Of a stretch of 33,068 nucleotides of DNA, positions 24,185-32,214 are shown in pieces. Position numbers and translations under genes: made by a program. The stretch is from Arcobacter sp. (GTDB lineage: Bacteria > Campylobacterota > Campylobacteria > Campylobacterales > Arcobacteraceae). The DNA lies in the NCBI GenBank assembly GCA_024228275.1, contig JAAETO010000108.1, positions 1 through 33,068 of the forward strand, in the 5' to 3' direction. Position 1 is the first letter of the stretch. Each line of letters starts with the position of its first letter. The notes under the pieces were generated by a model, which searched no databases, was not told the DNA's origin, and saw nothing but the letters and a program-made list of their open reading frames with translations.

Positions 24185-24208
24185 AAGAGTAGAAAAGTTT
24201 CTACTCTT
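24185..24208 (-). terminator. Putative terminator after mqo
   Basis: A 10-bp perfect stem (AAGAGTAGAA/TTCTACTCTT) with a 4-nt loop lies 10 nt past the mqo stop, with a short T-run following on the minus strand. The adjacent CTCTTTTAA/TTAAAAGAG repeat could form an alternative fold. Confidence 0.6.
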
Positions 24209-24217
24209 GAGTTTTAT

Positions 24218-25573
24218 TTATTCTTTGTCCGTTAATTCTTCTAAGAATTTATCCGTTTGAAATGTAAGATTTAGATGTTCTGCAATAATTTTAATATCTC
24301 TTTCAGCATTTCCTAAACAAGATGTTGCACCTGGAGATGGTGTCATATTAAACAAAATTCCGTCACCTGGGTTAATAGATGCTTCTCCTAGCATTAATTT
24401 TTGTTTATCTTTGTCTAGAACTTGAGGTCTAACACCTCCAAATCCTTTTGCATATTCAATATCATCTGTACTTAACGAAGGAACAATTTTTCTTGCATCT
24501 TGAACAAATAGACCTTTATTAATTCCTGGAACTTCAAATAAGAAGTTTTTAAATACATAATTTCTTATTTCTGAATCTTTTAATAAGTCCCAAAAAATCT
24601 TTAGAATGTTTCCATCGATATTCATAGTTTTTAAACATTGAAAAAATGATTTTCCACCTTTATATCTTTCTAATACTGCTAAGGCTAAAGCAGTTGGTCC
24701 AAATCTTGTCTTACCATCACATAAAATATCAGGATCACCGTGAAGTGCTGCAAAAGGTAGTTTTGGGTTTTGTACCATGTAAACTTTACCATTTAAGAAT
24801 TCTCCACTAGTTATATAAAAAGAACCAGCCATAGATAATGATCCCATATGTTTACCATAACCCATTTTATGAGCTAAATATAAAGAGTGAGCTCCAGCAT
24901 TAACTACAACAAAATCAGCAGTAAATACTGAACCACTAGTTGTTGTGATTTTGTATTTATTCTCAAGTTTTTCTATTTCTTCAACTTCAGCATTGTAAAA
25001 TATGTCAGTTACAACATCTTCTTGTTTTTCTGCTTCTTTTGCTAACTCTTTAGTCATTGCTCCAAAGTCAACTGTAGTATATTCACTTTGTGTTCCAACA
25101 GCTAAAATCTCTTCTGGTCTATCTTTAGTTTGTTCTTTATCGGCATAAACTAGCTTTGGTTCTAATTCTCTTAATTTTTCTTTATCCCATAATTCTAGAT
25201 AAGGAAATAATTCTTTAAATTCTTCATATCTGTTTTTAATAAAAGCCACTTCTTTTTTACCAACACCTAAAGCCATTTTTTGATGTGCAAACATGATTTT
25301 TTCTTCTAGATTATATTGTAAACAAAATTTTTCAATCATTTTTGCTGCTCTTTTAGTAACTTTAGCTTTCTCAAGAGTATAATTAGTCTCAATATCTCCT
25401 ACGTGAATTGTTTGCGAGTTACTAGTTCCTTTAGAGTTTAAAGTTGATAAATCTTCATACTTCTCTAACATACATAAACTTTTTGCGTCTGTATATCTTG
25501 CAAGCTCATAGAAAAGTGCAGCTCCGGAAATTCCACCACCAACTATAATAACTTCGTAATGTTTTGTATTCAT
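24218..25573 (-). CDS. mqo: Malate:quinone oxidoreductase
   Basis: Mqo is a peripheral inner-membrane FAD enzyme that oxidises malate to oxaloacetate and passes electrons to the (mena)quinone pool, so it joins the TCA cycle to respiration. The 451 residues begin with the FAD dinucleotide loop VIIVGGGISGAAL (about 9–21) and include SNSQTIHVGDIETNYT, RFGPTAL, KGFGGVRPQVLD and the C-terminal MTPSPGATSCLGNAERD. The length matches the short Campylobacter-type Mqo rather than the roughly 550-residue E. coli enzyme. AGGG lies before the ATG. It is transcribed away from a 245-bp region holding two 19-bp operator-like sequences. In acetate metabolism it would regenerate oxaloacetate for acetyl-CoA entry. 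Confidence 0.92.
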   Translation of the reverse strand: MNTKHYEVIIVGGGISGAALFYELARYTDAKSLCMLEKYEDLSTLNSKGTSNSQTIHVGDIETNYTLEKAKVTKRAAKMIEKFCLQYNLEEKIMFAHQKMALGVGKKEVAFIKNRYEEFKELFPYLELWDKEKLRELEPKLVYADKEQTKDRPEEILAVGTQSEYTTVDFGAMTKELAKEAEKQEDVVTDIFYNAEVEEIEKLENKYKITTTSGSVFTADFVVVNAGAHSLYLAHKMGYGKHMGSLSMAGSFYITSGEFLNGKVYMVQNPKLPFAALHGDPDILCDGKTRFGPTALALAVLERYKGGKSFFQCLKTMNIDGNILKIFWDLLKDSEIRNYVFKNFLFEVPGINKGLFVQDARKIVPSLSTDDIEYAKGFGGVRPQVLDKDKQKLMLGEASINPGDGILFNMTPSPGATSCLGNAERDIKIIAEHLNLTFQTDKFLEELTDKE

Positions 25574-25721
25574 TTATCTTATCCCTATTTAACGTTTATA
25601 TTTTATATTGAAAATTCTATCACATAAATTTTATTTTTTTGCAAAAAAATCATTATATATTGTAATAATCAATAAATATGTTTATATTGTAACATCTTGT
25701 TAGGTAAATTTAATGAATAAA

Positions 25722-25740
25722 ATGTTTAAAATGTGTACAT
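25722..25740. promoter_or_regulatory. Operator-like element, distal copy
   Basis: ATGTTTAAAATGTGTACAT matches the perfect palindrome at 25782–25800 at 16 of 19 positions, with the right half-site best conserved. The two are exactly 60 bp apart centre to centre. It lies in the mqo / small-protein divergent region. Confidence 0.5.
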
Positions 25741-25781
25741 AAGAAACATAAAATTGAATAAAAAGTAAGTTGGTTATTAAA

Positions 25782-25800
25782 ATGTACAAAATTTGTACAT
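25782..25800. promoter_or_regulatory. Operator-like perfect palindrome
   Basis: ATGTACAAAATTTGTACAT is a perfect 19-bp palindrome with 9-bp arms and one central base. It ends 7 bp before the -10 box of the small cysteine-rich gene and covers its -35 region, a typical repressor position. The binding protein is unknown. Confidence 0.62.
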
Positions 25801-25807
25801 ACAATAG

Positions 25808-25813
25808 TATAAT
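25808..25813 (+). promoter_or_regulatory. -10 box of the small cysteine-rich gene
   Basis: A perfect TATAAT lies only 5 nt before the ATG at 25819. A transcript starting at the usual distance would begin at or next to the start codon, implying a leaderless mRNA. No Shine-Dalgarno is present. Confidence 0.5.
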
Positions 25814-25818
25814 TGTTA

Positions 25819-26010
25819 ATGTTTAAATGGTTCCAGAAAAAAAAATTTAAAAAGACGAATGAGATTAACATTTTTGTTTGTAAGCATTGTAAACTTTCAT
25901 GTAGAGATTGTGAAAGTACATATTGCTTTTCTTGTTTCGCAAATCCTAAAAATCCATGTCCTAGATGTGGTAAAACTAACGCTTCATATAATTTAAAAAA
26001 AGAAGTTTAA
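25819..26010 (+). CDS. Small eight-cysteine putative zinc-binding protein
   Basis: I do not recognise this 63-residue protein. A basic N-terminus (MFKWFQKKKFKKT) is followed by four CxxC pairs: C21/C24, C28/C31, C36/C39 and C47/C50. The last (CPRCG) is typical of a zinc knuckle. Eight cysteines suit two structural zinc ions in a compact RING- or ribbon-like fold; an iron–sulfur role is possible but less likely. The start at 25819 is the only ATG in frame, and a TTG at 25813 would add two residues. It has no ribosome binding site and its promoter -10 lies 5 nt upstream. The promoter carries a perfect 19-bp palindrome, so expression is probably controlled. It is followed 90 nt later by ileS, which has its own -10 box. 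Confidence 0.7.
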   Translation: MFKWFQKKKFKKTNEINIFVCKHCKLSCRDCESTYCFSCFANPKNPCPRCGKTNASYNLKKEV

Positions 26011-26042
26011 TTTAGCTTATATTAATTTAACTCTCTTTTAGG

Positions 26043-26048
26043 TATAAT
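26043..26048 (+). promoter_or_regulatory. Putative -10 box for ileS
   Basis: A perfect TATAAT in the context GGTATAATCGGCG lies 52 nt upstream of the ileS ATG. It resembles the lepA -10 context (ATATAATCGCG). The -35 is weak. Confidence 0.5.
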
Positions 26049-26100
26049 CGGCGATTTAATATAAATACAACAATAAATAGATAATTTAAGGTATTACAAG

Positions 26101-28830
26101 ATGGATTACAAAGATAGTTTATTACTACCAAAAACAAAATTTCCAATGCGAGGGAATTTACCTCAAAATGAGCCAAAAAGATATAAGCTTTGGGATGAAC
26201 AAAAAGTTTACGATAAGATGAAAGCTAATAGAAATGGTGCTGATTCATTTACATTGCATGATGGCCCTCCTTATGCAAATGGACACATTCATATTGGTCA
26301 TGCTTTAAATAAAATTTTAAAAGATATTATTAATAAATTTCATTATTTTGATGGAAAATCAATTAGATATGTTCCAGGTTGGGATTGTCATGGTTTACCA
26401 ATTGAACAAAAAGTTGAAGAGAAAATAGGAAGTACAAAGAAAAAAGAACTTCCTAAATCAAAATTAAGACAGTTATGTAGAGATCATGCATCTAGATTTG
26501 TAGATATTCAAAGAGATGAATTTAAAAAATTAGGTGTTATTGCAGATTGGGAAAACCCTTACTTAACAATGGATTTTAAATTTGAGGCTAATATTTATAG
26601 AGAGTTATGTGCAATTGCTAATCAAGGATTATTGATTCAACGATCTAAGCCAGTTTATTGGTCATGGGCTGCACAAACTGCACTTGCTGAAGCAGAAGTT
26701 GAATATGAAGATAAAACATCTCCATCTATATACGTTGCTTTTAAGCATGAATCACTTGACGCTTCTTTGATAATTTGGACTACAACTCCTTGGACATTAC
26801 CTGCTAATACAGGTATTGCTTTAAATTCTGAAGAAGAGTATGTTCTGACATCTGATAAGTTTATTGTTGCTAAAAAACTTTATAATTCTTTAATTGAAAA
26901 TGAAGTTATATCAGGTGAAATTGTAAACAATATATGCCCTAAAGAGTTAGAAAATTCAAATGCAATTAATCCTTTAAATGGAAGAAATTCAAAAGTTATA
27001 TTAGCTGATCACGTTGAAATGGAATCAGGTTCTGGTGCTGTTCATACAGCTCCTGGACATGGTGAGGATGATTATAAAGTAGGGCTTCAGTATGGATTAG
27101 ATGTAATCATGCCTGTTGACGCTTTTGGTAAATATGATGAAACTATCATTAGAGAGAAACTTTTTAAAGATACTGACAAATATTTAGGTATAAATGTATT
27201 TAAAGCAAATGAATTAATTTTAGAAGAGTTAGGTAGTGCTTTATTAAAAAGAGTTGATATTAGACACTCTTATCCTCATTGTTGGAGAACACATACTCCA
27301 ATTATCTTTAGAGCAACTAAACAGTGGTTTATATCAATTGATGATGAATATGGAAAAGAGAATAAAACACTTAGAGATAATGCTCTAAAAGTTGTAGAAG
27401 ATTTAACTTTTTATCCTCAATGGGGTAGAAATAGATTAAAATCAATGCTTGATGGAAGGCCTGATTGGTGTATTTCTAGACAAAGAGATTGGGGTGTACC
27501 TATTGCATTTTTTAGAAATAAAAAGACTGATGAAATTATATTTGATGAAAAAGTGTTAAATTATACTGCTATGATCTTTGAACAAAAAGGTTGTGACGCT
27601 TGGTATGATTTAGAGATCTCGGAATTATTGTATCCAGGTAGTGGATATAATCCAGAAGATTTAGAAAAAACTGTAGATATTTTAGATGTATGGTTTGATT
27701 CAGGTTCAACTCAAAATGCTGTATTAAGAAGTAGAAATTATGATGCAGGTAATTTCCCAGCTGATATGTATTTAGAAGGAAGTGATCAACATAGAGGTTG
27801 GTTCCAATCTTCACTATTAACTACTTTAGCATCTTCTGAAATTGCACCTTATAAATCTATTTTAACACATGGATTCACTGTAGATGAAAAAGGTGAAAAA
27901 ATGTCGAAGTCAAAAGGAAATGTTGTTGCACCTGATAAAGTGATGAAACAATATGGTTCTGAAATTTTAAGGCTATGGGTTGCAATGAGTGATTATCAAT
28001 CGGATTTAAAGATTTCAGATAATATTTTAAAACAAAATGCTGAACTTTATAGAAAAATTCGTAACACGGCAAGATTTTTACTTGCTAATATTGATGATTT
28101 AGATGAAATCCTACCAATAGAAAAAATGGGTGAACTAGATAAATGGGCATTAAATAAAGCAAAAAGAGTTTTTGATGAAATTGAAGCTTCTTTTAAAATA
28201 TACGAATTTTCAAAAGGTTTAAATAAGCTAAATAACTTTTTAGTAGTTGATTTATCTGGTATATATTTAGATGTTTGCAAAGATAGATTATATTGTGATA
28301 AAAAAGATGATATTCATAGAAGAAGTTCTCAAAGTGCTATGGCAATGATAGCTAAAAAGCTTATCTCAACACTTTCTTGTATCTTAACATATACTATGGA
28401 TGAACTTTTAGAATATGCTCCTAGCTTTATAAAAGGAGACGCAAAAGATATATTTGATTATGTTAGATACGACTTACCTGAAGTTGAAAGTAATCTTAAT
28501 GAAGATATATTGTTAAATGCTAAAGAAAAGTTTTCTGAAGCAATTGATACACTTAAAAAAGACAAGGTTATTAAATCTACATTAGAACTTAATTTATATA
28601 CTAATAGTGAAGATGTATTAAATTTAGATGAACTTGAACTATCTGATTGGTTTCTAGTTAGTTCTGTAACGAAAAATAAACAAAGCATTGATATACTTGG
28701 AAATTTTGAAATAGATGGTAAAGAGTTTAAAATTTATAAGTCTGAAAATTCAAAATGTCCTAGATGTTGGAAGTTTACTTCATCAGAAGAAGATAAACTT
28801 TGTAAAAGATGTGAAAGTGTATTAAAATAG
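26101..28830 (+). CDS. ileS: Isoleucyl-tRNA synthetase
   Basis: This cytosolic class I synthetase charges tRNA-Ile. Of the 909 residues, the catalytic HIGH motif is at 64–67 (GHIHIGHAL) and the second signature KMSKS at 600–604. An editing (CP1) domain lies between, with TTPWTLPANTGIA and GSGAVHTAPGHGEDD. The tRNA-binding C-terminus ends in a zinc finger with two CxxC pairs, CPRC and CKRC (about 886–905), as in the zinc-containing bacterial type. DVWFDSGS and the WIG-like segments are intact. AAGG precedes the ATG. The stop codon is immediately followed by the start of a 36-residue membrane peptide and then nfu, so ileS probably leads an operon reaching murE. Confidence 0.97.
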   Translation: MDYKDSLLLPKTKFPMRGNLPQNEPKRYKLWDEQKVYDKMKANRNGADSFTLHDGPPYANGHIHIGHALNKILKDIINKFHYFDGKSIRYVPGWDCHGLPIEQKVEEKIGSTKKKELPKSKLRQLCRDHASRFVDIQRDEFKKLGVIADWENPYLTMDFKFEANIYRELCAIANQGLLIQRSKPVYWSWAAQTALAEAEVEYEDKTSPSIYVAFKHESLDASLIIWTTTPWTLPANTGIALNSEEEYVLTSDKFIVAKKLYNSLIENEVISGEIVNNICPKELENSNAINPLNGRNSKVILADHVEMESGSGAVHTAPGHGEDDYKVGLQYGLDVIMPVDAFGKYDETIIREKLFKDTDKYLGINVFKANELILEELGSALLKRVDIRHSYPHCWRTHTPIIFRATKQWFISIDDEYGKENKTLRDNALKVVEDLTFYPQWGRNRLKSMLDGRPDWCISRQRDWGVPIAFFRNKKTDEIIFDEKVLNYTAMIFEQKGCDAWYDLEISELLYPGSGYNPEDLEKTVDILDVWFDSGSTQNAVLRSRNYDAGNFPADMYLEGSDQHRGWFQSSLLTTLASSEIAPYKSILTHGFTVDEKGEKMSKSKGNVVAPDKVMKQYGSEILRLWVAMSDYQSDLKISDNILKQNAELYRKIRNTARFLLANIDDLDEILPIEKMGELDKWALNKAKRVFDEIEASFKIYEFSKGLNKLNNFLVVDLSGIYLDVCKDRLYCDKKDDIHRRSSQSAMAMIAKKLISTLSCILTYTMDELLEYAPSFIKGDAKDIFDYVRYDLPEVESNLNEDILLNAKEKFSEAIDTLKKDKVIKSTLELNLYTNSEDVLNLDELELSDWFLVSSVTKNKQSIDILGNFEIDGKEFKIYKSENSKCPRCWKFTSSEEDKLCKRCESVLK

Positions 28831-28941
28831 ATGTTTGAAAATGAAGTTACACTGTCCTTTATATTTTTAACTATAGCGGTTATTTTAGTATTCATAGCTA
28901 TAGGTGTAATTTTAATAAATAAAAAATCGAAAAAAGGTTAA
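28831..28941 (+). CDS. 36-residue single-pass membrane peptide
   Basis: This ORF starts at the very next base after the ileS stop (TAG then ATG) and ends 5 nt before nfu. The product, MFENEVTLSF... ending NKKSKKG, has one hydrophobic helix (about 8–29, rich in I, V, L, F and A), an acidic N-terminus and a basic C-terminus, predicting an N-out/C-in inner-membrane peptide. Translation could be by re-initiation from ileS, as no strong ribosome binding site is seen. I do not recognise a family. The tight packing and ideal membrane-helix profile favour a real gene over a chance ORF. Confidence 0.62.
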   Translation: MFENEVTLSFIFLTIAVILVFIAIGVILINKKSKKG

Positions 28942-28946
28942 TTAAA

Positions 28947-29225
28947 ATGATGCCATTTAGTGATGAAGATTTAAGACCACCAGTTGCTTCTATTATCAAA
29001 ACAAAGATTGCACCAATGTTAGCTAGGGATGGTGGAGCTATAGAACTATTAGATATTATTAATGGAAAAATATTCATTCAGTTGAAGGGTGCTTGCGTTG
29101 GTTGTAGTGCTAGTGGAAGTACACTAAAATTTATTGTTGAAAAAGAATTGAAAAGTGCAATTCATCCCGAACTTATAATTATAAATGTACCAAATGGTAT
29201 GGAAGATAAATTGCAGGAGCTATAA
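28947..29225 (+). CDS. NifU C-terminal-domain (Nfu-type) iron–sulfur carrier
   Basis: This 92-residue protein is a stand-alone NifU-like C-terminal domain, which carries a [4Fe-4S] cluster and passes it to apo-enzymes. Key features are LARDGGAIELLDI (about 26–38) and the cluster-binding C50-x2-C53 in GACVGCSASGSTLK. It reads from an ATG-ATG start behind AAGG. It lies 2 nt before the next gene and belongs to a run nfu–hypothetical–murE that, from memory, is also found in Campylobacter jejuni (around Cj1639–Cj1641). Whether it works with the NifS/NifU system used by this phylum cannot be seen here. Confidence 0.9.
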   Translation: MMPFSDEDLRPPVASIIKTKIAPMLARDGGAIELLDIINGKIFIQLKGACVGCSASGSTLKFIVEKELKSAIHPELIIINVPNGMEDKLQEL

Positions 29226-29227
29226 GA

Positions 29228-29821
29228 ATGATTAATGAGAATAGATTGCTTGATGAAGCAAATACATTTTTTATAGAAAGAAAATTTGATAAGGCTTTAT
29301 TTATATATTCGCAATTATCATCAAATTTTCCAGATAATAAAGAATACCCTATATATGCACTTTTTTGTGATATAGCAAGTGAAGATGTTGATAAAGCAAT
29401 ATCTTTATATGATTATTTTAGTCTTGTAAAAGAAGAAAATATTGAAGAAGCTATTACTTATGTAGAAGATGTAGTCCATGCATACGATGGTGATGTAGAC
29501 AAAATGATGGAAATGTTACAAGATTTAAGTAACTCAAATGTTGATACCTTAGATGCAATAAAGTATGCAGATTTTAAAGTACTAATAAAATCAAGAGGCT
29601 CTTTTAGAATTGCTTTTGAAGATATAATGTTTTCAACAAAAGTTGCAATTGAGTCAAAAGAAGATTTTTTTGATTTTGTAGAAAAATTAATAGAAAATGA
29701 TTTTAATACTACTGCATATTCGTATTTAGATGGATTTAATGAATATTTTTCTTATGATACTAAGATTGAAGAGTTATATAAAAAATTAGAAAAGAAACAA
29801 CTTGCAAATAATCATAAATAA
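29228..29821 (+). CDS. Conserved hypothetical, TPR-like helical protein
   Basis: This 197-residue, acidic, all-helical cytosolic protein has no signal peptide or membrane segment. The opening LLDEANTFFIERKFDKALFIYSQLSSNFPDNKEYPIYALFCDIA looks like one degenerate tetratricopeptide repeat (about 6–45), followed by DVDKAISLYDYF. The rest is not assignable. It sits between nfu (2-nt gap) and murE, whose TTG start lies inside its last seven codons (20-nt overlap). The same position in Campylobacter is occupied by a hypothetical gene, so it is probably conserved in the phylum. No function is known to me. Confidence 0.8.
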   Translation: MINENRLLDEANTFFIERKFDKALFIYSQLSSNFPDNKEYPIYALFCDIASEDVDKAISLYDYFSLVKEENIEEAITYVEDVVHAYDGDVDKMMEMLQDLSNSNVDTLDAIKYADFKVLIKSRGSFRIAFEDIMFSTKVAIESKEDFFDFVEKLIENDFNTTAYSYLDGFNEYFSYDTKIEELYKKLEKKQLANNHK

Positions 29822-31088
29822 TCAAACTTTTACGGATGACTCTAAAGAGGCTAAGTCTGGAATTACTTTTGTTATTTCAAAACAGAATAAAAAATATTTG
29901 GAAGATGCAAAAAATTCAGGTTGTACTAATTTCGTAGATGCAAAAGATTTATCATCTTATTTAGATTTAACATCTATTAAAATTGTAGGTATAACAGGTA
30001 CTAATGGTAAAACTACTACAGCTGCAGCAATTTATTCTATATTATTAGATTTAGGATATAAAGTTGCTTTACAAGGCACTAGAGGTTTTTTTATAAATGA
30101 TCAAAGAGTAGAAGAATATACTTTAACTACGCCAGTACAACTTGAAAACTTTGCAAATATACAAAGAGCAATTGAAAATGAATGTGATTTTTTTGTAATG
30201 GAAGTTAGTTCTCATGCAATTGAGCAAAAAAGAATTGAAGGCTTAAGCTTCGAATTAAAAGTTCATACGAATATAACGAGAGACCATCTTGATTATCATA
30301 AAACAATAGAAGAGTATATTAATATAAAGAATTCTTTTTTTGATGATGAAACAAAAAAATTAATTAATAAAGATGATCAAAAAATAAAATTTAACTCTAA
30401 AAATGCATATTCTTACTCTTTAGATAATCCTTCAACTTATAAAGTTGGTGCTTACTCTTTTAAAAATGGTATGAGTGTAATGCTTTCAAAAATTGAGCAA
30501 ATAGAATCTTTTTCTTCTTCAATGATGGGTATTTTTAATATTTATAATTTAACTGCTGCAATTGCAAGTGTTGATATAATTACTGATAAAAGATTAGATG
30601 AAATTTGTCAAGTAGTAGAAAATTTTGCTGGAGTTAGTGGAAGAATGGAAATAGTATCATCAAAGCCACTTATTATAGTTGACTTTGCTCATACACCTGA
30701 TGGAATGAAAGAGGTTTATGAAAGTTTTAATCATAAAGATATTATTACAGTTTTTGGTGCAGGTGGAGATAGAGATAAAGACAAAAGGCCTCTAATGGGC
30801 CAAATTGCATCTAATTTTGCAAAAACAATAATTATTACTTCTGATAACCCAAGGTTTGAAGATCCTGATTTAATTATAGAAGATATTTGTGAAGGAATCA
30901 AAAACAAAGATAATTTAATTATTGAAGTAAATAGAAAAGAAGCAATTAAGAAAGCAGTAGAATTAGGATATGAGAATATCAATAGTGTAGTATTAATTTT
31001 AGGAAAAGGTGACGAGCCTCATCAAACTATTTATGATAAGAAATTCCCTTTAATTGATAAAGATGAAGTTTTAAAGCATATTAATTAA
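29802..31088 (+). CDS. murE: UDP-MurNAc-tripeptide synthetase MurE
   Basis: MurE adds the third amino acid, here meso-diaminopimelate, to UDP-MurNAc-L-Ala-D-Glu in peptidoglycan synthesis. ATP-binding GTNGKTTT is at 66–73, EVSSHAIEQ and TNITRDHLDYH are in the central domain, and the DAP-specificity motif DNPR is at 348–351. GDEPHQ lies near the C-terminus. The 428 residues are shorter than the roughly 495 of E. coli because the N-terminal uridine-binding domain is reduced, as in other Campylobacterota as I recall. The start is a TTG at 29802 inside the upstream gene with only a weak AGAAAAG site; no in-frame ATG exists before the conserved core. The 3' end overlaps a convergent gene by 4 nt. 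Confidence 0.95.
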   Translation: MQIIINNQTFTDDSKEAKSGITFVISKQNKKYLEDAKNSGCTNFVDAKDLSSYLDLTSIKIVGITGTNGKTTTAAAIYSILLDLGYKVALQGTRGFFINDQRVEEYTLTTPVQLENFANIQRAIENECDFFVMEVSSHAIEQKRIEGLSFELKVHTNITRDHLDYHKTIEEYINIKNSFFDDETKKLINKDDQKIKFNSKNAYSYSLDNPSTYKVGAYSFKNGMSVMLSKIEQIESFSSSMMGIFNIYNLTAAIASVDIITDKRLDEICQVVENFAGVSGRMEIVSSKPLIIVDFAHTPDGMKEVYESFNHKDIITVFGAGGDRDKDKRPLMGQIASNFAKTIIITSDNPRFEDPDLIIEDICEGIKNKDNLIIEVNRKEAIKKAVELGYENINSVVLILGKGDEPHQTIYDKKFPLIDKDEVLKHIN

Positions 31089-32125
31089 TAATATGCTTTT
31101 ATTATAATTCCTTTATTGTTTTTCTTGGATTTTACATAATAATTTGTTGGTGTAAGTACAATATCTTCACCTAAAGCATTTTTGACGTACCAAGATGTTT
31201 CTAAAACTCTTTCTCTTGATAACCCTCGATATAAGTACTCTTCTACTCTTTGTTTAAACAAATTTTCATGAGATTTTATATCAGACTTTAACTTATTAAA
31301 AATTATATTGTCATCTTCTGCAAGTACAGGAATAATTTCAAACCTTATGGCTTCATTATTATTTTGCAAGAATGTAGATAAATTTGCTTTACAACTTTTT
31401 GTCGGAAAAACATCACCTGCTTTAAAGTCATAACATTTAAGTGTTTTGAATTTTTGAGAGTTATAAAAAGTTTTAAAATTTTCCTTGTTAAGCGGCACTA
31501 TTTTTGTTACAATTTTTTCTTTGATTACTTCTTTAATTATCTTTTTTACTTTGTTTTCTTCTTTTGTCTTATTATTAATGCTATTTTCATTTGTAAGCTT
31601 ATCGTTTTCTATAATATTATTTGTATTAAGCGATATATCTTTTGTATTATTTGTCGAAGGATAATTTATATTTAAATTTATATCATTGACTACATTTTTT
31701 AAATTATCTTTATCATTAAAATTATCAGCTACTATATTCTCCTGTAATATTTCATTTTTTTGAATATCTAAAATATTCTTACTTGTAAATAAATATATAA
31801 CAAATACAAAGAGAAAAATAGCTACAAAAGATGTGAAATATATATATTTATTTATATTATTATTTTGTGTTTTTTTATCTTTAATTGTAGGAATATTTAC
31901 CTTATCATTGATAGGGCTTTCTTTTTCAACTTTTTCTTTTTTAGGAGTCACTATTCCATCTTCTGAAGGTTTAGATTTATTATCTTCATTATTTATGTCA
32001 GATTTATTTTGATTTTTTTTCATTGAAGATTTTTTTATCTCTTCTTTTAGTTTCTCTTCTATCTCTTCTTTTGATATAGTTTTATTGAGAATCTCTTTTA
32101 ATTGTTGTGATTTATCTTTGTCCAC
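31085..32125 (-). CDS. Hypothetical bitopic membrane protein with low-complexity linkers
   Basis: I do not recognise this 346-residue protein. It has a charged, lysine/glutamate-rich cytoplasmic N-terminus (1–90, partly coiled coil) and one transmembrane helix (about 94–114, IYFTSFVAIFLFVFVIYLF). An Asn/Lys/Asp-rich periplasmic linker (about 118–215) leads to a compact C-terminal domain (about 218–346) with two cysteines (KCYDFKAGDVFPTKSC) and a helical LFKQRVEEYLYRGLSRERVLETSW stretch. That last segment recalls the end of OmpA-like domains (GLSRERV), so a cell-wall-binding role is possible but unproven. The start is GTG at 32125 with AAAAGG upstream. The stop is interleaved with that of murE. 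It lies 89 nt downstream of the BatA-like gene, on the same strand. Confidence 0.72.
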   Translation of the reverse strand: MDKDKSQQLKEILNKTISKEEIEEKLKEEIKKSSMKKNQNKSDINNEDNKSKPSEDGIVTPKKEKVEKESPINDKVNIPTIKDKKTQNNNINKYIYFTSFVAIFLFVFVIYLFTSKNILDIQKNEILQENIVADNFNDKDNLKNVVNDINLNINYPSTNNTKDISLNTNNIIENDKLTNENSINNKTKEENKVKKIIKEVIKEKIVTKIVPLNKENFKTFYNSQKFKTLKCYDFKAGDVFPTKSCKANLSTFLQNNNEAIRFEIIPVLAEDDNIIFNKLKSDIKSHENLFKQRVEEYLYRGLSRERVLETSWYVKNALGEDIVLTPTNYYVKSKKNNKGIIIKAYY

Positions 32126-32214
32126 TTTTTACCTTTTAGAGTAAATAATATAATTACATTATATTAATATCACTTTTTACCCTAATATTTCTTTAATAAA
32201 ATCAAATATATCAA

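Noticed and set aside
27569-28688. Minus-strand ORFs opposite ileS
   Set aside because: Antisense shadows of a well-conserved gene, with no motifs or start signals.
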